Source: Clostridia bacterium (lineage in GTDB: Bacteria; Bacillota; Clostridia; Oscillospirales; CAG-272). Taken from it: a DNA stretch of 15,989 nt. The position numbers and the translations under genes were made by a program. Location of the stretch: contig JAFTMP010000093.1 of the NCBI GenBank assembly GCA_017452335.1, positions 1 through 15,989 of the forward strand, read 5' to 3'. Numbering within the stretch: position 1 is the first letter of the stretch; every line of letters starts with the position of its first letter. The notes under the pieces are model-generated. The model had not been told where the DNA came from. It searched no databases and saw only the letters and a list, made by a program, of their open reading frames with translations. Shown one piece after another: positions 1-6,267 of the stretch.

Positions 1-2106
1 AACCAGGCATATCTGACCAAGTATGACATGGTTTCCGACGTAAAGCCCGGCGGTACCTTCCTGCTTGACTGTCAGTGGAGCGCAGAAGAGCTGGACGCTC
101 ATCTGCCCGCTTCGGTAAAGAGCTACATTGCCAACAACAATGTGGAATTCTACACCATCAACGCAACCGATCTGGCTATTAAGAAGATCGGCAATGCAAA
201 GGTTAAGAACACTATTCTGCAGTCTGCGTTCTTTGCACTGGCGCAGATCCTGCCCAAGGATGAAGCCATTGAATACATGAAGAAGATGGCATACAAGTCC
301 TACAGCAAGAAGGGCCAGGCAATGGTTGACCTCAACTATGCGGCAATCGATGCAGGCGCTGACGCATTCACCAAGATCGATGTACCCGAAAGCTGGAAGA
401 CCTGCGGCGCAGACGCTGCAAAGGCTGAGGCGACCGGTGAGCGCGCAGATCTCGTGAAGTTCGTAAACGCAGTGGTTGAGCCCGTTGAAGCAATGAAGGG
501 TGACAGCCTGCCCGTTTCGGCATTCACCGATTACGTGGATGGTACCTTCCCTCAGGGCGCGGCTGCTTACGAAAAGAGAGGCGTAGCCGTAATGGTTCCC
601 CAGTGGAATCCCGAGAAGTGTATCCAGTGTAACAGCTGTGCATTTGTATGTCCTCATGCAACCATCCGTCCCTTTGCAATGACCGAAGAGGAAGCGGCAA
701 ACGCTCCTGCAGTGACCAAGTACACTGCAAAGCCCGTGGTGAAGACCACCTACAAGTTCACCATGGCAATTTCTCCCCTTGACTGTATGGGTTGTACCCT
801 GTGCGTGAAGGCATGCCCCGTGAACGCAGGCGTTGACAAGAAGGCAGCTGCGGCAGGCGTAAAGGCTGATCCCGCAGAGTACGCAATCGTGATGAAGCCC
901 CAGGCTACTCAGAGCGAACAGCAGGAAGCATTTGACTACTGCGTAGCAAACGTTTCCGAAAAGAAGGAACTGATCAACAACACCGTAAAGGGCAGCCAGT
1001 TCAAGCAGCCTCTGCTTGAGTTCTCCGGCTCCTGCGCAGGTTGTGCTGAAACCTCTTACGCAAGACTGATCACTCAGCTCTTCGGTGAGAGAATGTACAT
1101 CTCCAACGCAACCGGATGCTCCTCCATTTGGGGCGGCTCCGCACCTGCAACTCCTTACACTGTAAACAGAGAGACCGGTAAGGGTCCCGCATGGGCAAAC
1201 TCCCTGTTTGAGGATAACGCAGAGCACGGTCTTGGTATGGCACTGGGTCAGAAGGCGATCCGCACAAAGCTCAAGGGCTATATCGAAGAGATCGCAGAAA
1301 AGACCGAAAACGCAGAGATCAAGAGCGCTTGCGAGGGCTATCTTGCAACCTATGACGACGGCAAGACCAACGGCGAAGCAACCGACAAGCTGGTAGCGGC
1401 TATTGAAGGATGCGATTGCGAGCTGGCAAAGAAGGTACTGGCTGAAAAGCAGTATCTGTCCAAGAAGTCCGTATGGATCTTCGGCGGCGACGGCTGGGCT
1501 TATGACATCGGCTTCGGCGGTCTTGACCACGTACTGGCTTCCGGCGAGGACGTAAACGTAATGGTATTCGATACCGAAGTATACTCCAACACCGGCGGAC
1601 AGGCTTCCAAGGCTTCCAACATCGGTCAGGTAGCACAGTTCGCGGCAGCAGGTAAGGCACTGGGCAAGAAGAACCTTGCTGAAATCGCAATGTCCTATGG
1701 CTACGTATACGTTGCACAGATCGCAATGGGCGCAGATATGAACCAGACCCTCAAGGCATTCACCGAGGCTGAGGCATATCCCGGACCTTCTCTGATCATC
1801 GGCTATGCACCCTGCGAAATGCACGGTGTAAAGGGCGGCATGCAGAACTGCCAGCAGGAAATGAAGAGAGCGGTTGACGCAGGCTACTGGAATATGTTCC
1901 GTTACAATCCTACTGCGGAAACCAAGCTGACCATTGACTCCAAGGCGCCCACTGCCGACTATGTGGAATTCATCAAGAGCGAGACTCGTTATGCGCGTCT
2001 GGCACAGAGCTTCCCCCAGAGAGCAGAGGAACTGTTTGCAAAGGCAGCAGAGCACGCTGCAGCCAAGTACGACAGACTCCAAAAGATGGGCAAGCTGTAC
2101 GAATAA
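1..2106 (+). CDS. nifJ: Pyruvate:ferredoxin (flavodoxin) oxidoreductase, C-terminal part (5' end outside window)
   Basis: This cytoplasmic enzyme oxidatively decarboxylates pyruvate with CoA to acetyl-CoA and CO2 and reduces ferredoxin, using thiamine diphosphate and three [4Fe-4S] clusters. The reading frame is open from base 1 with no start signal nearby, so the gene is cut by the window edge. About 701 residues are visible; the family is usually about 1170-1180, so roughly 470 N-terminal residues lie outside. Counting from base 1, an EKR segment comes before two ferredoxin-type CxxCxxC...CP motifs starting near residues 207 and 262. The proximal cluster ligands look like C345, C348, C373 and C605. 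The thiamine diphosphate site is GDGWAYDIG (about 495-503) followed by the conserved SNTGGQ stretch. All key residues seem present. Codon use is strongly biased (AAG for Lys, CCC for Pro, TCC for Ser), as expected for a highly expressed gene. A flavodoxin-reducing role cannot be told apart from ferredoxin reduction by sequence alone. Confidence 0.97.
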   Translation, partial: NQAYLTKYDMVSDVKPGGTFLLDCQWSAEELDAHLPASVKSYIANNNVEFYTINATDLAIKKIGNAKVKNTILQSAFFALAQILPKDEAIEYMKKMAYKSYSKKGQAMVDLNYAAIDAGADAFTKIDVPESWKTCGADAAKAEATGERADLVKFVNAVVEPVEAMKGDSLPVSAFTDYVDGTFPQGAAAYEKRGVAVMVPQWNPEKCIQCNSCAFVCPHATIRPFAMTEEEAANAPAVTKYTAKPVVKTTYKFTMAISPLDCMGCTLCVKACPVNAGVDKKAAAAGVKADPAEYAIVMKPQATQSEQQEAFDYCVANVSEKKELINNTVKGSQFKQPLLEFSGSCAGCAETSYARLITQLFGERMYISNATGCSSIWGGSAPATPYTVNRETGKGPAWANSLFEDNAEHGLGMALGQKAIRTKLKGYIEEIAEKTENAEIKSACEGYLATYDDGKTNGEATDKLVAAIEGCDCELAKKVLAEKQYLSKKSVWIFGGDGWAYDIGFGGLDHVLASGEDVNVMVFDTEVYSNTGGQASKASNIGQVAQFAAAGKALGKKNLAEIAMSYGYVYVAQIAMGADMNQTLKAFTEAEAYPGPSLIIGYAPCEMHGVKGGMQNCQQEMKRAVDAGYWNMFRYNPTAETKLTIDSKAPTADYVEFIKSETRYARLAQSFPQRAEELFAKAAEHAAAKYDRLQKMGKLYE

Positions 2107-2119
2107 TTATCAATAATAG

Positions 2120-2149
2120 CGGGGATGCCGTGCATGCACGGCATCCCCG
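2120..2149 (+). terminator. Hairpin (28-bp perfect palindrome) between nifJ and the next gene
   Basis: Bases 2121-2148 form a perfect palindrome with centre TGCATGCA. As RNA it folds into a 12-bp GC-rich stem with a CATG loop, extended by one more C-G pair. It starts 14 bases after the nifJ stop codon. The sequence after it (GTAAACTTTAAA) has no real U-run, so it may be a leaky terminator or a 3'-end stabiliser that lets some transcription continue into the gene at 2174. It could also be a DNA-level binding site. Confidence 0.55.
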
Positions 2150-2173
2150 TAAACTTTAAAGGAGGACGATGAA

Positions 2174-3916
2174 ATGAGTACGTCCAAAAAAGTAGTATCG
2201 TATGTGGTCAGAGGGATCCTCTTTCTTGCATACATCGCGCTTTCCTTATATCTGACCTTCCCCACACTGCATTTTAAAAATGAAAATGCCATCGGTTGGG
2301 TGGCACTGACCGTGGTCATCGGCTTTTTGCTCTTTGGATGCTGGGGACAGTTCAAGGGTGTTCTTGAAGGCTTGGAAGGCATGTTGACCGGCAAAAAGGG
2401 ATATGCCGGAGGCAGTGGAGCAAAGAAAAACACTGCGTTAAAGGTTCTTGCCGTTATTTTGGCGGTGCTGGGCGTGTATATGGTGTTCGGATTTCTCAGC
2501 TCCCTGCATTTTTTCAGAGCCAAGGACTATGCCGCACAGATGGAGTTAAAGGAGCTTTCCATGGAGGAGTTTGGCACCACCATTTCTCCCGAATCCATCG
2601 GAAGCAGCACCCTGCCCATTATTGATGAAAGCATTTCCATGCGTAAGGCAGAGGGGGCGCTGGGTACCTACGGCTCCCAGTTTACACTGGGCGGCAGTAA
2701 TACCCTTATTCACGTCAACACCGACAAGGGCGAGGAGCTGGTGCGCGTGATCCCTCTGGAATACAGCGGCTTTTTCGTGGCACTGAATAAATATTCCACA
2801 GGAAGCGTGGGATATGTGAAGGTGAATGTGGTGACGGAGGAGACCGAGCTGGTGCTGGTAGACGGGGGCATGCCCTATCTTGAAAGCGGACTGCTCAACT
2901 ACAATCTGCACCGCTACGTGTGGATGCACTATCCCACTGCCATGGTCACCGAGTATTCCTTTGAGATCGACGATGAAGGGCATCCTTACTGGATCGTGAC
3001 CTACTATGATAGAGAAGTGGGACTTTTCGGGGGCGAAGAGCCCAAGGGCGTGATCTTGGTCAATGCCACCAGCGGCGAGATTGAGAAATATCCCATGGGC
3101 AAGGAGCCCTCGTGGGTGGACCGCGTGGTGCCGGTGGATATCGCTTATGCACAGAGCGACAACGCGCTGACCTATAAAAACGGCTGGTTCAACGTGGAGT
3201 TTGGTGCCAAGAAGGATGTCTTTAACTTGACAGAGGAGTATAACTACATCTCCATTGACGGGGAAACCTATATGTATTCGGGCATCACCTCCCCGAACAA
3301 TGCAGATGAGACCTCTGTGGGCTTTGTGCTGGTGAACTTGAAGACCAAAGAGACCCTGCGCTACACCATGAGCGGTATCACCGAATACCGCGCCAAGAGC
3401 ATTGCAGAGGGCGATCAGAAGGTGAAGGCGCAGGCGCTCACTGCCACCGACCCGATCCTTATTAACATTGAAAATACCCCAACCTATTTCCTCACACTGA
3501 AAAACGGCTATCAGCGGCTGTGGTATTGCTTGGTGCGGGTGTCTGACGGCACAGTGGTGCTTAGTGAAGATTTAAAGAGTGCCAAGACAGAATATCTTTC
3601 GATCGTGACCGAGTCGGGCGCTACCTCGGACTTGGAGGGCGAAGATTTAAAGAGCGTGCAGGGACGGGTACTGCGCGTGCGGGAAAACGCGGCAGAAAAT
3701 TCTTTAGAATTTATTTTAGAGGAGCATCCCGAGAAACTGTATGTGGCGCCCTTTGCGCTGAAAACCTCGGTGCGCTTTACCAAGGAAGGGGATGTGGTGT
3801 CCTTTAAGTATATCGAATCGGGGGACGGCAGTGCGCTGGTGCGCGCCTTTACCAACGAAACGGTAGAGAAGTTTGAAGCGCAAAAGGATGAGGCATCGGA
3901 AAATGAGGCGCGCTAA
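2174..3916 (+). CDS. Unrecognised membrane-anchored protein, 580 aa
   Basis: I do not recognise a family. The start is supported by AAAGGAGG at 2158-2165, eight bases before the ATG. An earlier ATG at 2169 is in another frame. Three hydrophobic segments (about residues 9-29, 40-57 and 89-110) are followed by a long soluble part of about 465 residues without further membrane spans. The spacer between segments 2 and 3 is Gly/Lys-rich. The soluble part is rich in beta-strand-like stretches, and phrases such as VILVNATSGEIEKYP resemble PepSY-like or beta-propeller strands, but this is only an impression. The C-terminus is charged (Glu/Lys/Asn). With an odd number of spans, the large domain probably lies on the opposite side of the membrane from the N-terminus; the lysine-rich N-terminus suggests it faces outward. 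The gene lies 67 bases after nifJ on the same strand, separated by a hairpin, so read-through expression is possible. It converges on the AraC-type gene. Confidence 0.85.
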   Translation: MSTSKKVVSYVVRGILFLAYIALSLYLTFPTLHFKNENAIGWVALTVVIGFLLFGCWGQFKGVLEGLEGMLTGKKGYAGGSGAKKNTALKVLAVILAVLGVYMVFGFLSSLHFFRAKDYAAQMELKELSMEEFGTTISPESIGSSTLPIIDESISMRKAEGALGTYGSQFTLGGSNTLIHVNTDKGEELVRVIPLEYSGFFVALNKYSTGSVGYVKVNVVTEETELVLVDGGMPYLESGLLNYNLHRYVWMHYPTAMVTEYSFEIDDEGHPYWIVTYYDREVGLFGGEEPKGVILVNATSGEIEKYPMGKEPSWVDRVVPVDIAYAQSDNALTYKNGWFNVEFGAKKDVFNLTEEYNYISIDGETYMYSGITSPNNADETSVGFVLVNLKTKETLRYTMSGITEYRAKSIAEGDQKVKAQALTATDPILINIENTPTYFLTLKNGYQRLWYCLVRVSDGTVVLSEDLKSAKTEYLSIVTESGATSDLEGEDLKSVQGRVLRVRENAAENSLEFILEEHPEKLYVAPFALKTSVRFTKEGDVVSFKYIESGDGSALVRAFTNETVEKFEAQKDEASENEAR

Positions 3917-3930
3917 GGAGTGATCAGATA

Positions 3931-3975
3931 CCAAGCCTGCGGCTTGGAGAAAACTGTTTGGGGCAAAGCCCCAAA
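3931..3975. repeat. Two consecutive small hairpins (possible interspersed palindromic element)
   Basis: Right after the 580-aa gene there are two perfect stem-loops. The first is CCAAGCC-TGC-GGCTTGG (3931-3947). The second is TTTGGGGC-AAA-GCCCCAAA (3957-3975). Neither has a T-run, and a true terminator follows at 3990-4025, so they are redundant as terminators. Their form resembles interspersed palindromic elements in the intergenic regions of some Clostridia. There is no second copy in this window, so the repeat status is inferred. Confidence 0.5.
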
Positions 3976-3989
3976 TAGCTTTATCGACA

Positions 3990-4025
3990 AAAAAGGAGCT
4001 TTTGGTTTTCCAAAAGCTCCTTTTT
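3990..4025. terminator. Bidirectional intrinsic terminator
   Basis: The arms AAAAAGGAGCTTTTGG (3990-4005) and CCAAAAGCTCCTTTTT (4010-4025) are perfectly complementary around a TTTT loop. The A-run on the left and T-run on the right make it a terminator in both directions. It lies between convergent genes and can end both the + transcript from the 580-aa gene and the - transcript of the AraC-type gene. Confidence 0.9.
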
Positions 4026-4072
4026 GTGAATATACTTGAAAGCTGACCGTTTGCATCCCTTTGCGAATGGCT

Positions 4073-5683
4073 TTATTTTTCCTCTTCAACCGAAGAAAAC
4101 CAATAGGCATTCATTTCTTTCAAAAATGCTTCGGTGATCGAATAGCCCGAGGCATCGCCAATGACCGAATCAATTTGACAGTAGGGGCAGAGCGCCGTTT
4201 CATCATCGTCGATCCATCGGTCGATCTCTTTGGGTGAGAGGATGTTCAGGCAGTAAAAGCAGCCGCACTTTTGGCTGTTATGCAGTGCTTTTCTGTTTCT
4301 GCCGCAGTGGTCGTGGGCGGTAATATGGGGCTCCGTGCGCAGACACGCCGCCCATATCCCCGTTTTGTTCATGGAAGAAGGAACATGCACGGGAAAAGCT
4401 CGCTTTTCACCGCAAAACTCTCTTTTTAAATAGTCTTCGAAATTCTCGCCGTAGAGGATCGAATCGCAGGGCTGAGAATAAGAAAAAATAGGCAGATCGT
4501 CAAGTCCGTCAAAGAAACAGCGGTGCCCATAAAAGGGAATGAGTTTGGGGCTATTGTGATACTCGGTCATGATGGCATCAAGAGTTTGATGTGCGCCCGA
4601 TGTATCGTACCGTTTTTCCATTGCCCTTCGAAACCGAGGGACGTTTTGAATGTCAAAGGCAAATCCGCTTTCAACGATCCTGCGAAATGCCTTGAATTTG
4701 TCTACATTTCGTTGTGAAAGATCCTTGTAATCAAAAAACTGTTCTCCCGTTGGTACGGCAAGACGCAAAAACGCGGCGATCTCCCGAGGAAATGTAAAGC
4801 CAAAGCAGAGCTCTGCCGCTTCCAGCTCCTCGTCGCTCATGCCGGCTTCAAATCGAATGCCTGCGCCCTTCATGCGGTCAATGATCCCCTCTTTTGACGG
4901 CTCAAAGCCCCATCGGTATTCTACGGTGTCGGCGTTGAATTCAAGCATGACCTCATAGGGATCATCCGATGCCCAAAGCTTTAAAACGACCGTGTTATAT
5001 TCGATACAGTGATAGAGATATAAGAGCTTTAGATGCGCTGCTTCTTTCAAAAAATCCTGCGCATCGTCATATAAGGAATACCCGATTTCATAGCCTGTGC
5101 CATCGTTTTTTTGATGCCTAAATCGGCGGTACACCATGAAACAAGGATCGCACAGATGATAGCGGATCGTTAATTCTTTGGCACCCGGACGAAAACGCGA
5201 GACGCTTACATACATGGAAAGTTCATCATTGAAATAGAGCGACAGATATTCGCCATCGGCGTGAATCTGCGCAACGGCGCAGTCGTGCACGCTGGGAAGA
5301 TGGGGGAGCAATTCTCCGTCCAAGCTATAGTGCCAAACGGTGTCGTTTTGCTCCGTTTCGCTCTTAACATACGCGGTGGGTGTCATGCCGGTCTGCTCAC
5401 GGAAAGCGCGGGAAAAATAGGATGCATCGGCAAAGCCGCATTTTTCAGCGATGATACTCATGTTTTGTTCGCCCGAAAGGAGCAGCGCTTTGCTCATGTT
5501 GATCCGTTCATCTAAGATAAAGCGGCGAAGGGTCCTGCCGGTTCGCAGGAGCAGTGCACGGGAAAGGGTGGTCCTGTTGGTGGAAAGCGCGCGGCAGATG
5601 GTGTCGCGGTCTAACTTTTGCGATAAATGGTCCTTGATATAGCTCTCTGCGCGTGCTCCAAGAAGTATGAGTTGATCTTTCAT
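4073..5683 (-). CDS. AraC-type regulator fused to SUKH (SMI1/KNR4)-like and zinc-ribbon-like domains, 536 aa
   Basis: Residues 1-107 form a typical AraC/XylS DNA-binding domain with two helix-turn-helix units. The second reads SIIAEKCGFADASYFSRAFR and is followed by GMTPTAY. Here the domain is N-terminal, while in most AraC proteins it is C-terminal. Residues about 116-255 are an unassigned, probably beta-rich region. Residues about 280-420 resemble the SMI1/KNR4 (SUKH) fold: LEAAELCFGFTFPREIAAFLRL, then PLIPFYGHRCFFDG-like strands, ending ENFEDYL. Residues about 453-532 match a small stand-alone bacterial family with CGCFYC (C473, C475, C478), WIDDDETALCPYC (C499, C502), DSVIGD and a closing YWF; the cysteines probably bind zinc. 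The start is supported by AAGGAGG nine bases upstream. The gene seems to stand alone, ending at the bidirectional terminator. The target promoter and ligand are unknown. A regulatory role is well supported; the SUKH call is moderately sure. Confidence 0.85.
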   Translation of the reverse strand: MKDQLILLGARAESYIKDHLSQKLDRDTICRALSTNRTTLSRALLLRTGRTLRRFILDERINMSKALLLSGEQNMSIIAEKCGFADASYFSRAFREQTGMTPTAYVKSETEQNDTVWHYSLDGELLPHLPSVHDCAVAQIHADGEYLSLYFNDELSMYVSVSRFRPGAKELTIRYHLCDPCFMVYRRFRHQKNDGTGYEIGYSLYDDAQDFLKEAAHLKLLYLYHCIEYNTVVLKLWASDDPYEVMLEFNADTVEYRWGFEPSKEGIIDRMKGAGIRFEAGMSDEELEAAELCFGFTFPREIAAFLRLAVPTGEQFFDYKDLSQRNVDKFKAFRRIVESGFAFDIQNVPRFRRAMEKRYDTSGAHQTLDAIMTEYHNSPKLIPFYGHRCFFDGLDDLPIFSYSQPCDSILYGENFEDYLKREFCGEKRAFPVHVPSSMNKTGIWAACLRTEPHITAHDHCGRNRKALHNSQKCGCFYCLNILSPKEIDRWIDDDETALCPYCQIDSVIGDASGYSITEAFLKEMNAYWFSSVEEEK

Positions 5684-5707
5684 TATGGCATCCCTCCTTT
5701 TTTCTTG

Positions 5708-5736
5708 ATTTTAACACAGCTTTGTTTGTTTTACAA
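5708..5736 (-). promoter_or_regulatory. Possible promoter of the AraC-type gene
   Basis: Read on the minus strand: TTGTAA (5731-5736), 17-base spacer, TAAAAT (5708-5713). Transcription would begin near 5701, giving a very short leader with the ribosome binding site almost at the 5' end. The match is moderate. The alternative is expression from the stronger promoter at 5898-5926 with read-through of the RNA terminator at 5820-5824. Confidence 0.4.
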
Positions 5737-5752
5737 GTGCCGCGTGTCAATA

Positions 5753-5801
5753 TCTCCATGAAAAATGACAATTTGAAGCTTGGTACACCGAGTGATGGAG
5801 A
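5753..5801. promoter_or_regulatory. Inverted repeat upstream of the AraC-type gene, possible operator
   Basis: TCTCCAT (5753-5759) and ATGGAGA (5795-5801) are 7-bp inverted repeats separated by 35 bases, just upstream of the possible AraC-gene promoter. They could be binding half-sites for self-regulation, or chance. AraC proteins more often bind direct repeats. Nothing else was recognised between 5737 and 5819. Confidence 0.25.
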
Positions 5802-5819
5802 GTTCGTTTTTGTAGATAT

Positions 5820-5891
5820 AAAAACACAGAGCCTAAAAACGTCGGTAGCACCATGAATAGTGGTGTTGAGCCGACCATCAGCCCTGTGTAC
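5820..5891 (-). ncRNA. Candidate structured small RNA, about 72 nt, family not recognised
   Basis: Downstream of a near-consensus promoter, the minus-strand transcript would start near 5891 and fold into nested stems. The closing stem pairs ACACAGGGCU (5880-5889) with GGCUCUGUGU, 10 bp including G-U pairs, directly followed by UUUUU (5824-5820) as in an intrinsic terminator. Inside it, GUCGG/CCGAC (5871-5875 with 5841-5845) and CACCA/UGGUG (5861-5865 with 5849-5853) stack around a seven-base loop. There is no open reading frame with a ribosome binding site in it. It could be an independent small RNA or a leader/attenuator for the AraC-type gene, which starts about 136 bases downstream. I could not match it to a known riboswitch, ribozyme, 6S RNA or SRP RNA. 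On the plus strand there is no U-run after the structure, so minus orientation is favoured. Confidence 0.6.
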
Positions 5892-5897
5892 GAGAAT

Positions 5898-5926
5898 AGT
5901 ATATCACAAAAACCCAAATCTGTCAA
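5898..5926 (-). promoter_or_regulatory. Strong sigma-A type promoter for the candidate small RNA
   Basis: On the minus strand: TTGACA (5921-5926), spacer of exactly 17 bases, TATACT (5898-5903), with TGA just before the -10 as an extended -10 element. Transcription should begin around 5889-5892, at the base of the predicted structure. From here to the tRNA terminator (5927-6007) I see only AT-rich DNA without recognisable features. Confidence 0.75.
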
Positions 5927-6007
5927 TGGTCAAAAAATAGTAACAAAAGGAGCAAAACTGGCAAAAATACAGTTACTTGTCTTTGGTGCGTTGTACAAAA
6001 ACAAAAG

Positions 6008-6055
6008 AAAAACGCCAAACTCTTTGTGCTTTTTGCACTAAAACCGGGCGTTTTT
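6008..6055 (-). terminator. Intrinsic terminator of tRNA-Val
   Basis: On the minus strand, AAAAACGCC (6047-6055) pairs with GGCGTTTTT (6008-6016). An inner GTGC/GCAC stem (6026-6029 with 6035-6038) lies in the loop, and the stem runs into further T-rich sequence. It begins seven bases after the CCA end of the tRNA gene. Confidence 0.75.
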
Positions 6056-6061
6056 CTGTAT

Positions 6062-6138
6062 TGGTGGAGACAACTGGAATCGAACCAGTGACCTCTTGCA
6101 TGTCAAGCAAGCACTCTAACCGGCTGAGCTATGCCTCC
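6062..6138 (-). tRNA. tRNA-Val (anticodon GAC)
   Basis: The minus strand folds into a full cloverleaf of 77 nt with encoded CCA. The acceptor GGAGGCA pairs with TGTCTCC (one G-U). The D-arm is GCTC/GAGT. The anticodon stem CTTGC/GCAAG holds the loop TTGACAT with GAC at positions 34-36, which decodes GUC and GUU valine codons. The T-arm is ACTGG-TTCGATT-CCAGT. It is a single tRNA gene with its own promoter and terminator. Confidence 0.97.
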
Positions 6139-6148
6139 GTGCCCACTA

Positions 6149-6177
6149 AGCATACCATACCTTTTCTTTTTTGTCAA
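6149..6177 (-). promoter_or_regulatory. Promoter of tRNA-Val
   Basis: On the minus strand: TTGACA (6172-6177), a 17-base spacer, TATGCT (6149-6154). The expected start site lies about 4-5 bases before the mature tRNA 5' end. A GC-rich stretch (GTGGGC) follows the -10. Confidence 0.7.
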
Positions 6178-6203
6178 GTGCTTTTTACAATTTTACAAAT
6201 TTG

Positions 6204-6246
6204 AAAAAATGAGAGGCGCCTATGCTGCATGCGGCAAAGGCGCCTC
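6204..6246 (-). terminator. Intrinsic terminator of the DUF951-yfhO-cls-DUF3298 operon
   Basis: On the minus strand, the arms GAGGCGCCT (6238-6246) and AGGCGCCTC (6213-6221) form a strong stem with a partly paired inner loop (GCCGCATGCAGC). This is followed by a run of six T (6204-6209). It starts 21 bases after the stop codon of the DUF3298-type gene. Confidence 0.85.
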
Positions 6247-6267
6247 CGTTTTGTTAAAGCTGTTGCG

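Noticed and set aside
2110..2523. Minus-strand 137-codon reading frame opposite the start of the 580-aa gene
   Set aside because: The plus-strand gene has a strong ribosome binding site and membrane helices; the antisense frame runs through that site and the palindrome.
5820..5891. Known RNA classes for the structured segment (fluoride riboswitch, hammerhead ribozyme, c-di-GMP riboswitch)
   Set aside because: It contains short look-alikes such as CUGAUG, but the other conserved core elements of these RNAs are missing.
5853..6041. Plus-strand 62-codon reading frame upstream of the tRNA terminator
   Set aside because: It has no ribosome binding site, overlaps the candidate small RNA and its promoter on the other strand, and resembles no protein.
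5977..6204. Plus-strand reading frame of 75 codons across the tRNA region (contains TGIEPVTS-like peptide)
   Set aside because: It is the antisense translation of tRNA-Val and its terminator; peptides of this form are common spurious calls opposite tRNA genes.
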